From positions 8,044,157-8,108,156 of the forward strand of contig OU015566.1 in NCBI GenBank assembly GCA_907165135.1: DNA of 64,000 nt. Direction: 5' to 3'. The notes below the pieces were generated by a model. The model was given only the letters and a program-made list of their open reading frames with translations. It was not told the DNA's origin and made no database searches. Of this stretch, positions 25,801 through 37,113 are shown in pieces. The position numbers and the translations under genes are program-made. This stretch comes from Oikopleura dioica (lineage: Eukaryota > Chordata > Appendicularia > Copelata > Oikopleuridae). Each line of letters starts with the position of its first letter. Within the stretch, counting starts at the first letter, position 1.

Positions 25801-28800
25801 AATATTATTTGTCGAAAACTAAGGGTTGAAAAGTCATCCGCGAAGGTTTCCGACATATTGCACGTATCGAAGCGACATTTTTTCTAGCTCACAGAGCTAT
25901 AAATTTAAATAAGTTAAAATTTCTCGAGAAAACCTTACAGTAAGATTAGCTCAAAAAATTTTCAGAATTGAAAGAAAATTGCAGTACTTTTTTTTTGAAG
26001 ATTAAGGTGATGATCCCCCACAGGGGGACTTTGAACCCTTTTTTGAGCGATGGAAAAAATTAAAGCGGGCCATGATTTTTTCAAAGACGCAAAAAAGGGG
26101 TTCAATATTGCATTTTTACCCGGCACATAAAAATAGGCGAAAAAAAGTTTTGTGTTGAAAAAGTAGGTGGTGGACTTGCCCTAGAATTAAAAATTCACGG
26201 ACATTATTGCACATTTGTCCCAGAGTTATTCATTTGGTAATTTACAAATTGAAGCGAAATTGCACTTTTCCCGTTGATAAGTTGGAGTTCAATGAGTTTT
26301 GTAGGGTGGTGGTGGTGGTATAACTTGTTGATGTTGTCTCTTTGTCTGCCACCCGGCGGGAGACCGGCGAACCATCGGAGAAGGTGGATTTTTTCACCGG
26401 AAGTGGCGGCTGTGTAAAAAGTAAAATTTTTGTTTTAGGGCCGTGTGCCCAAATTTGGCCTAACTGTTGACTTGAGGTGTCATCTCGAGGGCTTTTTGTC
26501 GGTCTCTGGTCAGCATCAGCCGGCGGTGTGCTTTTATGGGGAAGCCATAGGGCGCTCTGGAGTTGGGCTCGAGCTCTGTGGCTCGCCCTGTTCCACGTGG
26601 CAGCCCTTTCGGCCGCTAGGCCACGTTGCGCTCAGCCTGGGCTTTGTTTCCTTTTACGGTCGAGAACTCTCTTCGCCATCGCTATTTTCCTATGCCTACA
26701 TGTGTGTGTATAATTGAATTTCTCATACTCAGCAATGTTGACTTTTCAGCTGTAATTGAGCAAATTACGCTTTTGTGCTAATGCTCTTGTTTTTGAACGA
26801 AAATCATCTGATTCTGCGTTTTCTGCTGAATAGTTGTCTGAGACACGAGTGTCAAGTCTCGTGAACTTTTGATCAAAGAATGCTTGGGTTGATTTACAAG
26901 GACTTGATAGAAGGTCAATTCGCCAAGTACTAGTTTTCGAAGTTGTTTTCGAATGCTTTATTCTCCGCACAGAATAAAATTTATGCATTTATAATTAATC
27001 AAACATCAAGGTGACAAACCGCCGTCACAAATTGTATTTTTAGTTGAGGGATACTCTTGTTGATATCGATTTAAATGAGATGAATGCATTGTATTTTACT
27101 GCGCGGCAGCGAACCCGCGCGTGTCGATATTGATGATGCTGTCGATTGTCAGCTGAGTCGATACAGAATTAAACATTCTGGAGGTGGCTGTTATAATTAA
27201 GCTACGTTAATAAAGACACTAATCAGAATGAGTGAGTAATAGAAAAATCGAGCTTTAGAGAGCGGTACTAGAGTTAAGAAATCGTCAAAAGCCACGTCGC
27301 CCATTGCCAACGTGGCAGTGGAATCGCGCCGCGGCCGCGCTCTCTTCTCTGTCCTTGACAGAAATATATACTGAAATAAGTATCTGGGATGGTTGCGTGG
27401 AGATGTAGGAAATCTATGAAATCCTGTGCATGAGTGCTTTCGAGTGGCGAATAATGAAGTTTCATAAGGATATCTTTGTGATTGTATTGAGTATCACTTG
27501 GAGTCTTTTTATTAGCTTTCCGTGTTCCTAGGATGTAAAAGTTCTGTAGTGGCTTATCAGTAAGACTTTGAAAACAACTTAGGATCAATAATACTGTATC
27601 ATTGATACTAGATTCTCATCTATTGAGAAATTTTAGGTAAAATAGTCTTAATTCTTGTTTAAATAAATAAGTTGTTTGCTGAAGAAAGCGTTGAAGAATC
27701 TTTTCACTCAGAGTCAATAGCATAATCTTGGTAAATTTCACAGCTGACCGACGATACTTCGAAAATCGCCCCCTACTGTGATACGATATCGCACCTTGTA
27801 GCGAAAGTTTTTGTCCGGAAACCTTCTGCCCTAAATCTGCCGCGTTTCCTTTGTCATTATTAGCTCGGGGTGCTACTTTGTCCGACAATTTGCGGAAATT
27901 GCGGAGAACCGGCAACAGAGATGAACAAACAAAAAGGGCTGTTGGGAAAACAAACACAGCGCGGTGAATTTCCAAGTTTGGAAAGGAAGATGAGCCGCGA
28001 AATTTGGCCCAGGTCCATTAACATTAAAGGGTTTGTTTTTCTAACTTTTTCTGAAAACAAAACTGTTCAAAGAATTTGAAAAACTTGCTCAGTGATTGAT
28101 AGGCCATAAATCTTCATCCCTTTAATTTATAGAAATGAACGGACAAAATTACAATCTTGGAAATTCGCCAGTGGTATTTTCGGCTTCTCGTTAAAAAATA
28201 AAAGTGTGTTATTACAATCATCCGGCTGTGCGCAATATTCGCTTGGCGCAGAAAACGGCTCAGTATATAATTTGGGCCCATTATGAGCTGAACAATTTGA
28301 TGGGCAATTTGTCTTGCTAAGATACCAATTAGGAGATTTTTATAGGAGCGCTGGTTATGAAAGATGACAGGTAATAACGTTATTCATCAAATCATTGGTC
28401 GGTCCTAGTAGGAGAAGAGAAGTCTATTTGAGCTATCGACCAGAAGCACTAGAACTTCAAAGTGAAGCTCAACTAATTTTAAATTGATCTGGCCCCATGC
28501 GCGTTTCTTTGAAGCTCTGCCTCCACCGCCATATGTGGTAATGGCATGCCAACATTTGACTTGACGTCGGTGTATTGATTTTTGCTAGGTTGAACCTTAT
28601 CCTCGCCTTTTTCGATTGATATTATACAGACGGAAAGCTGATTTCTAAGCCAGGCTTTAGTCGATAGTTAGCTTGAGGATGAGAGTAAATGGGACATTTA
28701 TCATATGGTGGTTGGAAGTGCTTTGGGGATTATTGGCGTTTCTTTTTCGCGATAATTGCTTTGCATAAGTCGATAAAATAGGTTTATGGGCTTTTTAAAA

Positions 28801-31800
28801 ATGCATGCAGGGTGTTACAATTAGGGCTAATACGCCAGATACGGGATAGTATATTTTACTGTAAGGCCCAGGCAGCTTCAGTTCAATATTCAAAGTACCG
28901 CGGATAATTAGTCCAATTTTGAGGCACCATTGATTTCTGCAATCCCGGTAAAAATTTTCACAAGTAGTGCCGACTAATAACGGATCCCTTTGATCTCATC
29001 CGATGTCATAAAAACACGTCGTGTCGTAATTATGACGTCTGGTCAACGTATATCTTTTATGGTTGGGAGCTCACACGGAAATGTTCTTCTATTATCGGAC
29101 TTATTCGCTATAAGCATGCGTCGCTTTTGTTATTGTGGATTAGCTTGAAAGGAGATAAATGAGGACTCTGGGCTTATATTTAGCTCTAGATAAGAAATTT
29201 CCGGTGATTTTTTTGTGATTTCGTCAAGCGTCTTTGCTTTTCAAGTGTTTCGTTTCGCTTGGAAAATATTGAAAGTTAGAAATAGCCAGCTTTTTTATTG
29301 TATAAAGCTCATTGCGTATTAAACATTTTGACAGAGTCTGATCTTGGTTCACTCGGACGTTGAGTGAATGTGACACTTGAGAACTGCAAAATTCAACAGC
29401 TGGGCGCAAAAGGCTGATTCTAATGCGCCGAACACAAAATTATTAATGCCTTAGCTCCTCCCTTTCCCTTTCAAATGAATCATTAATACACATGGAGAAT
29501 ATTACAAGATTTTTTTTCTATGCAAAGCTGCACTCAGTTATTATTTCGGTATATTTGTTCTTTTCTTGAAATCAAGTTATATGAACAAGGAGTTAATTAA
29601 ATCATGTTATACGAGTTTGGTTGTCCTCCTGGGATGTTATTAGCGTATTCAGTAGAGAGTCATTATTGGACTGTCGAGCAAAACGTGTTGAGCAAAACAA
29701 GAGCATTTCAACTTCATTTTCTTCCAAAATATCAATCTTTTCTTTCAGAATCTCACTCATTTCGCGAAAAAGGGGCTGGCAGCAACCGTCAAATCCGACA
29801 CTCGCTACGCTGTTGTTCAAGTTCTCATCACAATCCTTTCTGGCGCTCGGCGAACTGTTAATCCAGAAGATGATCTATTTTTGCGAACAAAAAAGGGCAA
29901 AATCGTTGCCAATTGTCCCCCATCACAAGTTCACCGTCTTTTGGATGGCTTCGCACTGTGTGTCCTGAGTCGCAACTTCCCCAAGGCGGAAAAGCATTGG
30001 CTGGTGTTCAAGCTCAACGAGCTCTTCGAGTCACTCGATGCCGATCGCGTCTCGAACGCGCGAAAGGCGAAACTCTTCGACGGCAAATTATTATCACCTC
30101 TGCCGCGCTTCGCTGATGATATAGCGATCGGCCCGTGCGCCGAGACATCTGACATTCTATTCAACGAGTCTATCAACCAAATCGCGGTCATCGTTCACAA
30201 GCCCGCTGCTGTGCGATTCTACAAGTTAGACCAGACCTGGCAACTGAACAGAGTTGTAATTGGCGAAAATGTCGAAAAATTCGACCATGTCTGCTGGTCA
30301 AAATGTGGCAAGATCTTCGTTGCTGCTCATAAACAAACCGTCTACCTCTGGGATCTTCAAAATGATGGTTTCGATATCAATGGCAACTCACCAGAAGCGA
30401 TCAAGGATGTCCAGCAAGAACTGGATTTTTACCAATCCGAGAAGAATACAATGAAGAAGACGTTTATTGAGCGAATCACAGCGATAGCATTCAGGGACAA
30501 CTTCATCTATGCTGTGCTCGAGAATAATTCACTCCAGGAAATGCATGTCAACACGGTCCACCGAAAACTAATCACCTTCGCAACCCATTATCTTCCTTCA
30601 AATGGATCTCCATCCCCTGGCTCCATCAATAAAATCGACGTTTTCAGCAATGGAACTCCCATCGCGTATTCCAAACAAGGTCATTTCTATGCGCTGGATA
30701 AAAGCTCAGCATCTGAAAATGGCAGAAATATCAATACTTTCCATTTTGATACCGAAGTCGACGATCTTATCCATGTGCCTTCAGATAAAGGCCTAACCGC
30801 GATCTTAGTTGGACCAAGTTCAGATCTTAAACTTGTCAGTTTCTACAAACAAGTCGACATTATTGGCCATTTTGAGCATGAAACTAAAGTCACCTCGGTT
30901 TCTCTGACGAAGCGCAACGATAGCGAAAGCATTCTCGCCTGTGGAACATCCGATGGAAAGACAGTCGTCTGGAGAATCTGGACGAATGTACTTGTTGAAG
31001 TTCAAAAAGCAAAATCAACCGATGAGATCGGTCACCACAACGATGATATACCGATCATTCCGGTGAAAGTTTCGAATTCTGCTCCTGCTGTGGTGCCGAC
31101 TTCGGTTTCCATCGAAAAAATCGCTGAACTGGAATGTTTCAACACCTCCATCGAACAGCTTTATCTCTCACAAGATCTGAGCACTCTATATGTCGCAAGC
31201 CTTGGTAAGGTTCAATTCTGGGACATGGTCAAGCCCGAGCCGATCCTGCTCAGCGTATTGGACACTGGATTATCTGATGCAAAGATGGTCTTTCCGTCAT
31301 CCGATCCTGCTCGACACTGGATAACTTCTACTTCTCCGGGCTCCCGTATTATTAAGAGTTTCAGCGTTGAAGCAGCCAACCTGGCCCAATTGCGGTTACC
31401 ATCGATGGGTGCGAAGCAGCTACAAAAATATAATCTTGAAAAAGCCCCATTTATATTCTACTCGCTCATCATCCGCCTGCCAAAAATACTGAAAGCTCAA
31501 TTCAAGACCGAGTATGGCGACGTCAATACGGACAAGCAGCTTCAATTCTCGCTTTATATGAAGAAACTTGTCTCAATCACATGCGCACTCAAATTGCACG
31601 GACGCATTGGTTACCACCACGCTAGCATTTTCGACGATGCTCCTCCGCGTGAGAAATCTGACTATCTATGGCTCGCGCGCATTTCTGACGGCCTTCGCAC
31701 TGTTGCGCAGATGGGTATGAATCGATTCCCGTATCATCTGCCTTCTTCATGGCATAAGAAATGGACTGTGGAAAAAGATAGCGCCTTGGTTGAATGGTAT

Positions 31801-34800
31801 GAAGCCGAGGAAGAATCCTGGCGAGGTGTCAAAGCGAAAGCATACGTCTGGGGTGGAGTCCGACATGGCCAACTTGGAATCAATATGAATGTAGGAAGAC
31901 ATTGTGCGTCTCCTAGACGACTTGAAGCTTTCGATAATATGCAAACGATTGAGCTTGGCTTGAACTGCACTTTTCTCTGCACATCAACTGGCGCAGTAAC
32001 ATCAACTGGCGAAGGCTCTTACGGCCGTTTAGGGCATGGAAACTCGGATGATCTCAATGTGCCAAGCCTGGTAAATGCTCTTCAGGGATTCATCGTCACT
32101 CAAATCTCCTCTTCTGTTGGCTCAGACGGCCACACCCTGGCAATTACCGAAAGCGGGGAGCTATTCACTTGGGGTGATGGCGATTATGGAAAACTCGGCC
32201 ATGGAAACTCAGAGAGACAACGACGACCGCGCCTTGTCGAAGCACTAGTTGGCGAAACCGTCATAGATGGTTGCTGTGGATACAAGCACACAGCCGTTGT
32301 CACAGCTAGTGGCTATCTTTATACATTCGGTTACGGTGATTACGGTAGGCTTGGACATGGAAACACGACCTCAAAGAAAACTCCAACTATGGTCCACGAT
32401 TGTAGCAATATTGCCAGCGTGAGTTGTGGTCTAAATCATACTCTCGCTCTGTCACGAGATGGTATGACAGTTTGGGCCTTCGGTGATGGTGATTTCGGAA
32501 AACTAGGTCTTGGTAATACTCTTGCTGTTCAGTCGCCTAACAAAATTGCTGCTCTTGAAAACATCGGAATAAAATCCGTTCACTGCGGCCATCAATGGTC
32601 CGTCTTCCTTGCTGTCAATGGTGACGTTTATGTTAGTGGCCAAGATGCATTCAATGGAATCGGTGGACCTGGACAAACCGTCATTCCAACTAAATTGACG
32701 TCAATCAACAAGCGTATCGTTCAAGTCTCATGTGGCGCTGAATACACACTTGCGCTAGATGATGATGGCAACGTCTGGGCCTGGGGAAACAACTCTGACG
32801 GTCAGATTGGCTGTGGCCACTTCAACAAGGTTCATGAACCAATGCTTGTCTTCAATGGGCACCGAATCAAGCAGATTCGCGCTGGAAAATCTCACAGTAT
32901 CGCTTGGACAAGCCCACCTAAGTCTGACTTTGGTGGAAACAATCTTGGAACACCCGATGCTATTCCAGCGAAATATGCGGTCCTGAAGTCGGAAGACATA
33001 GAGGATTGTCGACTTCGACTGAAGCACCTACACAAGTTTAATGAGACCGTCTTTAGATGCTGGAAAATGCTGGATCTATCTTCGAAACCGGTAAGTCTGA
33101 TATTTCATTTACAGGTTTTATTGCCGTGGCAGTGATTTTTACAAAGTTTTAGACAGTGCTACTTGACCCATATCCATTCGCGACTGAATGAACTTGTTAC
33201 AGTGTAATCCTTATTTATTTTACCTTTTACTGGGTTTAATTGAATGTATTGACTTCTCTGTGCATAGAGAAGCATTTCCTCCCTTCCCTTGTACAGCCAG
33301 ATAACCCCGGTGAAAATAAGGATCGTATCGGTGATAAGAATAGCGATGAGAATGATATTGACAGTCTCTTACAGAAAATTTATTCAAATGTCCGTCTTTC
33401 ATTACTTACGTAGGGATATTTCATGTTGGCTCGCGAGTTTTTCCGGAAAAATCAGTCCAAGGACTGTGAGAGGGGTCTTCAAGAGAGTTTTCTACAGTTG
33501 AAACATTGGAACTTACGGAAAGTTCAAAGTTGATATAAAACTCTTTCAATAGTCCAACGACAATAATCAGCAGGCAAATCGGTGGTCGCAGAAACGGGTC
33601 AATCAAATGTTCATTTTTCTTCCTAAAAAAGTTAATATCTGCTCAATTAAAAATTCGCACGATTTAGTGCATGCGACTCTGTAGTCAAAAAGTTGACCGT
33701 TCACCTCTTGAACGAGTAAATTTTCGTTCATTCTCTCGTGGTTTGTTTTACAAATGAAATACTAATTGTGGAGCATAACCTATCGTAAAAATCTACATAA
33801 GCCTAGTAATTACTTACCTAGTAATATTCGATACCCTACCTCAAAGCGATGTGTGGAACGGTCTCAATGCCTGCCATACTTAATCTTTATAGAGGATCAT
33901 CAAATAGAACCTTTGAACCTTGTCTGTCCCAAAGTCATAACTTATGATTGAAAGTGCGTCTTGTCATAAATAATTTCATAAATAATCATTACCTTCTGTG
34001 AGAAAAGTGATGATCGCCTTCTATTTTGTAACAAAGACCGTTGCAAGTTTCTCTTGTCATTATTATAAATTTGTTAAAAATGCGGTTAAAAAGTGGCCAG
34101 TAATTTTACAACTCTAACATAAGTCGTTGGTTAGAGGGGTAATCGTCTTGTCGCGATGGCAATTTTGCCGCCTGACATCATAAAAATTACTTTTCCCTCA
34201 AAAACCTACCTTCGTTGACGGCTCTGAGTATTGAGAGTCTCACGCTTCATTTGGCGACTTATAGACAACCTGCTTGAAAGGGTTCTTCCTTTCAATTAAC
34301 GGCCAGCCCGGATGAATATTGAAAACGAACCCTATGCATTATCCGTCTCTCAAAAATTGATAAATCTTAAACTAAATGAGGCTGCTCCGACTAGTTGACA
34401 CCCCTGTTTACAGTTTCCTGTAGATCCTTTCCTTGGTCCTGAAAGATTTTTCGCATTGTAGATCTTTCCAGTCTTTCTTTCTGCACGCAACTCATTTTCC
34501 CTGATAAAATTTCACACATCGTCAATCATAAATTTAGTTATAAAAGAGTAAGACTTCAACTGTATTCGAGCTTACTTGATGAAAATATGCATAAATTTTT
34601 TCGTGAGTGTGTCCTCTATGTCTTCGGTTATCTTGAGACTGAACAACCTGACAATGTTTAGAGTCCAATTAGTAAGACGAAAATTACCTCGATCCAATTT
34701 AAAACGACTTTTTCCAGACAATAACGTCTTTCCTTTTTTCTCTTGCAGAACTCGACTAATAAACTTTAAATAGTCCGTCTTATTGTGCGCAATTATCAAC

Positions 34801-36567
34801 GCGTCAATCGTCTGAAATATTCAATTCCTGGGGAAAGTAAGTTGTAAAATTCTAAAAGAAAGGTCATCGATCAAAGACTAAAAAAGCTAACAGGTTTACG
34901 GGCCCTACTTTAGGACTTACTCTATTGATTTCTCTCCTTTTTTCAATGAAATTAATTACAAGGATGCTGCATCCTGGATGCATCCAAATCATGATCAGCC
35001 AGAAAGGTTCTTCTGTAGCTGCTCGTTTTCAATCAGTCAAGATTTGGGTCAAGGTTTTTCTTCTGTAGAAACACTTTTTTATAATCACTTTATCAGCTCA
35101 ACTAACCTAATTCACTAGCGATTTCATGGACCATTCACGATCGCCGAAAGCTTCGTCGCTGACGGCCGTCTTAGAGCCTTACTTACATCTCGCCTGACTG
35201 TCCTTCCCATCACAAAGGCAATCCAGCGAACTATGGTTCAAGGTCGAAACTACGGACCACAAATTACCGTCAAGCGTCTTTCCACCAAGGGTAAAAAACG
35301 CCAGACAATCTTCGAGCAAATCGCCGCACAAATCGAACCTGTTGATGGCGCTGAGCTTCGGCTGCCTTCTCGAGCTTGGAAAGTGCGTCTCGTTGGTGAG
35401 GAGCCGACGACGCTGGTGGAGTCTTCGACGAAACTCTTACAGAGATCTGCGAGGAACTCGAACGGGGAGCTCATGGTCTCTCGTTGCTTATTCGAACACC
35501 GAATAACAAAGGCGATGTCGGATCTTACCGAGACTGTTTCATGTTCAATCCACAAGCGAACTCGCACCTCCAACTCTGTCAACTGCGCTTCATCGGAATC
35601 ATGTTCGGCGTCGCAATCAGAACCAAGAAACCCCTTGACATTCACCTCGCCCCAGCAATTTGGCGGCAACTGGCAGGCGAAGAACCGAACGCTTCAAAAT
35701 TGGACGAAATCGACGGCTACATCCTTACCACGCTCAAGTGCATCGACGAAATCGACAAGCACGAGGTCGACGCGGAGAATTTCAATGTGATTATTCCCCT
35801 CGACTCATGGGAAGTGCAATCTGCATCCGGCCAGTTCGTCCCTGTCGTGCCTGGAGGACGGCAAATCAAGCTCGACTTCGACAATCGGAGGGAATACGTT
35901 CATCATGCGCTAGAGACAAGACTTGAGGAGTGCAATGTCCAAATTCAAGCTGTCAGGTAAAAGAAAAGTATTGAGAACGAATCTCTTATTTAATTTTTAG
36001 AGAGGGAATGTCCCGCCTTATTCCAGGCCCTCTTTTGTCCGTCCTTACCGGCGCAAAATTGGAGGAGATGGTCTGCGGTTCCCCTCATGTCTCCGTCTCC
36101 GCTTTGAAGCAAATCTCCCGATACAGAGACATGGACGAGCACGATCAAGTCATCAAGTGGCTATGGGAAGTTTTGTCAGAGTTTGATGACTCTCAGCGAG
36201 TCCTGTTCTTGAAATTCGTTTCTGGCAGATCTCGTCTTCCTGGTAAGTTTTTAAGTGACAGTTTTGATCACATTTATAAATTTTATAGTAAAAGCAACGG
36301 ACCTCACCCAACGATTCCAAATCATGAAAGTGGACAAAGATCCAAACTCGTTGCCTACCGCGCAAACTTGCTTCTTCCAGCTCCGTTTGCCACCCTATCG
36401 ATCCAAAGAAACCCTCCGAGATCGACTGATTTATGCAATCCAGCATTGCAGAGCAATTGATATGGATAATTATATGTTAACAAGGTAAGATTCTTCAAAG
36501 CTACGTATTCTTAAAAACCTTTTTCAGAGGCGCTGAAGACGAAACTGGAATGGAGAATATCTTCTAA
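10825..36567 (+). CDS. HERC1: Giant E3 ubiquitin ligase HERC1
   Basis: HERC1 is a very large cytosolic HECT-type E3 ligase with RCC1-like domains, a membrane-traffic and mTOR-linked regulator in mammals. Exons: 10825-10896, 11062-11183, 11232-11375, 11420-11647, 11748-13932, 15980-19016, 21258-21439, 23067-25112, 25158-25280, 29749-33090, 35119-35956, 36001-36242, 36289-36484, 36528-36567, about 4,265 residues (human 4,861). Order of domains: N-terminal [12 protein letters not shown]1 at about residues 340-700 ([11 protein letters not shown] repeats); SPRY at 1750-1920; UBA-like ([10 protein letters not shown]) near 2350; WD40 at 2830-3210; RLD2 at 3410-3770; HECT from about 3864, with catalytic Cys in TAQTCFFQL and end IDMDNYML. 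The exon 4 donor is best read as GC (11648). One base appears missing near 35400, shifting the HECT frame. Introns hold several antisense genes. Confidence 0.93.
14089..15962 (-). CDS. Secreted WxxW-domain/vWA-like protein interrupted by a transposon
   Basis: Nested antisense in HERC1 intron 13933-15979. It begins with a signal-like [14 protein letters not shown]. Exon 1 is 15962-15737 and exon 2 starts at 15696. Two WxxW-type modules, as in CILP and gel mucins, are visible: [17 protein letters not shown] with a later ARTVD, and [17 protein letters not shown], each ending in a CC pair. A vWA-like region follows ([12 protein letters not shown], an altered metal site), running to stop 14089. 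The first module is split by a 450-bp hAT-like element (15108-15557); leaving out the element plus one target copy gives one continuous frame. The last intron, about 14549-14470, fits best with a GA donor. Likely extracellular matrix or house/cuticle-type; whether the gene is intact depends on splicing of the element. Confidence 0.6.
15108..15557. mobile_element. hAT-like non-autonomous transposon with 8-bp target duplication
   Basis: The 450-bp element is flanked on both sides by the same 8 bp, CCCTTGTC (15100-15107 and 15558-15565). Its ends are inverted: the left end begins CAGTGTTTGAAAAAATGGT and the right end in reverse complement begins CAGAGTTTGAAAATGGT. CAG-type ends with 8-bp duplications are the hAT hallmark. 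Inside, each end carries clusters of GAGC/GCTC repeats that could fold, and the centre is AT-rich. There is no transposase frame, so it would be mobilised in trans. It lies in the coding exon of the antisense WxxW gene. Confidence 0.85.
19091..19614 (-). CDS. Fatty-acid-binding protein (FABP family), copy 1
   Basis: Exons 19614-19570, 19528-19271 and 19228-19091 join in frame to 146 residues. FABPs are small cytosolic beta-barrels that carry fatty acids or retinoids. The family start [20 protein letters not shown] matches the FABP N-terminal signature, and the end TRWFERENQ is like the final-strand (R-x-[YF]) ligand-binding motif. It is somewhat long and divergent in the middle. It lies antisense in the HERC1 intron 19017-21257, 176 nt downstream of a second FABP in the same direction, so the two are likely tandem duplicates. 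The specific subclass cannot be told. Confidence 0.78.
19791..20309 (-). CDS. Fatty-acid-binding protein (FABP family), copy 2
   Basis: Exons 20309-20222, 20173-20021 and 19978-19791 encode 142 residues. Family features: N-terminal helix-turn-helix region [20 protein letters not shown], then beta strands, [25 protein letters not shown], and the C-terminal GIRYFERQK with the Arg-x-Tyr/Phe of the ligand pocket. A 42-nt intron removes a Leu/Ser segment that would otherwise break the fold. A TATA-like box on the minus strand at 20375-20368 lies 59 nt before the ATG, so this copy probably has its own promoter inside HERC1. Confidence 0.85.
20368..20375 (-). promoter_or_regulatory. Candidate TATA box for FABP copy 2
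   Basis: TATAAAAA on the minus strand, 59 nt upstream of the FABP ATG at 20309. Position and sequence fit a core promoter; no transcript data. Confidence 0.4.
20376..21257. other. HERC1 intron stretch without recognised gene
   Basis: The remainder of the HERC1 intron 19017-21257 upstream of the FABP genes. No frame here shows family features. It is a likely place for FABP regulatory sequence. Confidence 0.3.
21500..22521 (-). CDS. Alkaline ceramidase (ACER family)
   Basis: Nested antisense in HERC1 intron 21440-23066. Alkaline ceramidases are seven-span ER/Golgi hydrolases that cleave ceramide to sphingosine and fatty acid. The family start [22 protein letters not shown] is clear, then the TM segment [20 protein letters not shown] with the zinc-ligand His, the conserved [22 protein letters not shown], the paired His in LHCFWHLF, and the C-terminal VGVPYVKV. 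About six exons are seen; the first ends at the WNTVS junction, and the last two are joined across an intron near 21735-21653. One junction near 22090-22130 does not keep frame with a simple GT-AG choice. The paralog (ACER1/2/3) cannot be assigned with confidence. Confidence 0.85.
22522..23066. other. HERC1 intron end with tandem repeat
   Basis: No gene is recognised. It contains the short tandem repeat at 22640-22691 and the acceptor TTTTTAG at 23066 of the next HERC1 exon. Confidence 0.4.
22640..22691. repeat. Short tandem repeat, three copies
   Basis: GCCCTCTTAGTAGGC occurs at 22640-22654, 22664-22678 and 22677-22691, the last two overlapping by two bases and the first two separated by nine bases. 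It is intronic. Confidence 0.85.
25281..29748. other. Largest HERC1 intron, no convincing gene
   Basis: This 4,468-nt intron is bounded by GTAAGC and TTTCAG. Unlike the other long HERC1 introns I found no gene in it on either strand; its open frames lack family features. It holds GC-rich islands at about 26560-26660 and 27290-27350, both with CACGTGG or ACGTGG cores and GGCCG runs, which look more regulatory than coding. Confidence 0.45.
33159..33740 (-). CDS. Putative small multi-pass membrane protein nested in HERC1
   Basis: In the HERC1 intron 33091-35118, the minus strand carries linked exons with strong membrane spans: [18 protein letters not shown], then [10 protein letters not shown], then [20 protein letters not shown], ending in a polar tail with stop at 33159. 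GTAAG donors follow the first and second pieces; the first of these introns would be only about 25 nt. The 5' end is not resolved: the ATG near 33732 joins out of frame, so an upstream exon may exist. No family was recognised; a four-span protein is possible. Confidence 0.4.
33741..35118. other. HERC1 intron remainder
   Basis: AT-rich. A frame on the minus strand near 34800-34570 could be a 5' exon of the nested membrane gene, but I could not join it. No other feature seen. Confidence 0.3.
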
Positions 36568-37113
36568 CACTCTTTCTTTCGCTCCGTTTTTCATTTATGT
36601 ACTATTTTATTTAATAACAGGTGTTCAACCAAAAATACCTCATATCTACTCCTTTTCTACCTCTGAATTCCATTTCTGAATTCAAATAAAAATATTTTTC
36701 TTTTTACAAAGTCTGTTCTTATTATTTGTCCCTGTGCATATTTTTTCTTATGGCTATTTAGCTATTGATCTTTTAAGTATTGAGGTAGTTTTAATAAAAC
36801 TTTTATGAGGTATACACTGACTTTGCTCAGATCTATATCGATTTCTATTTATATTTACTTACCTTATTTTTTCCTTATCATTTTCCCCGTAATAGGCATT
36901 GTGAGAAGTGGGTTATTTCAGGCATTGTGCAAATCCAAAAAGTCCCGCTGGGTTCCAGCTGGGCAAATTGCGAATTCCGTAATTTACACCATCTGCGCGG
37001 GGGATTTATCTGCCTTGTCCAAGTTCGCGAGGCGGGGCGCTCTCTCGCTCGGGGGTTTAAAAGCAGCCCACTCACTGCTTGAATCATAAACATATCAAAA
37101 AATCACAAAAACA
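36568..37113. other. Intergenic region between HERC1 and the acidic protein gene
   Basis: Contains AATAAA-type signals just after the HERC1 stop (about 36686) and a GC-rich core at 36990-37065 leading into a TATA-like box. Confidence 0.4.
37056..37063 (+). promoter_or_regulatory. Candidate TATA-like box
   Basis: TTTAAAAG after a GC-rich stretch, 51 nt upstream of the ATG at 37114. It suggests this gene has its own promoter rather than following HERC1 in an operon. Confidence 0.4.

Noticed and set aside
25518-25802. 94-codon frame with a CTICSEQ stretch resembling a RING start
   Set aside because: Only one CxxC pair and no following His/Cys pattern; no ATG context.
27616-27975. 119-codon minus-strand open frame in the HERC1 intron
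   Set aside because: No recognisable motif, mixed composition, no splice or start context; treated as chance in a long intron.
29602-29968. Short frames overlapping the start of HERC1 exon 10
   Set aside because: They are shadows of the exon that starts at 29749, in other frames.
35233-35790. 185-codon frame in the HECT exon
   Set aside because: It is HERC1 only up to about 35400; beyond that it is the wrong frame caused by the one-base break.
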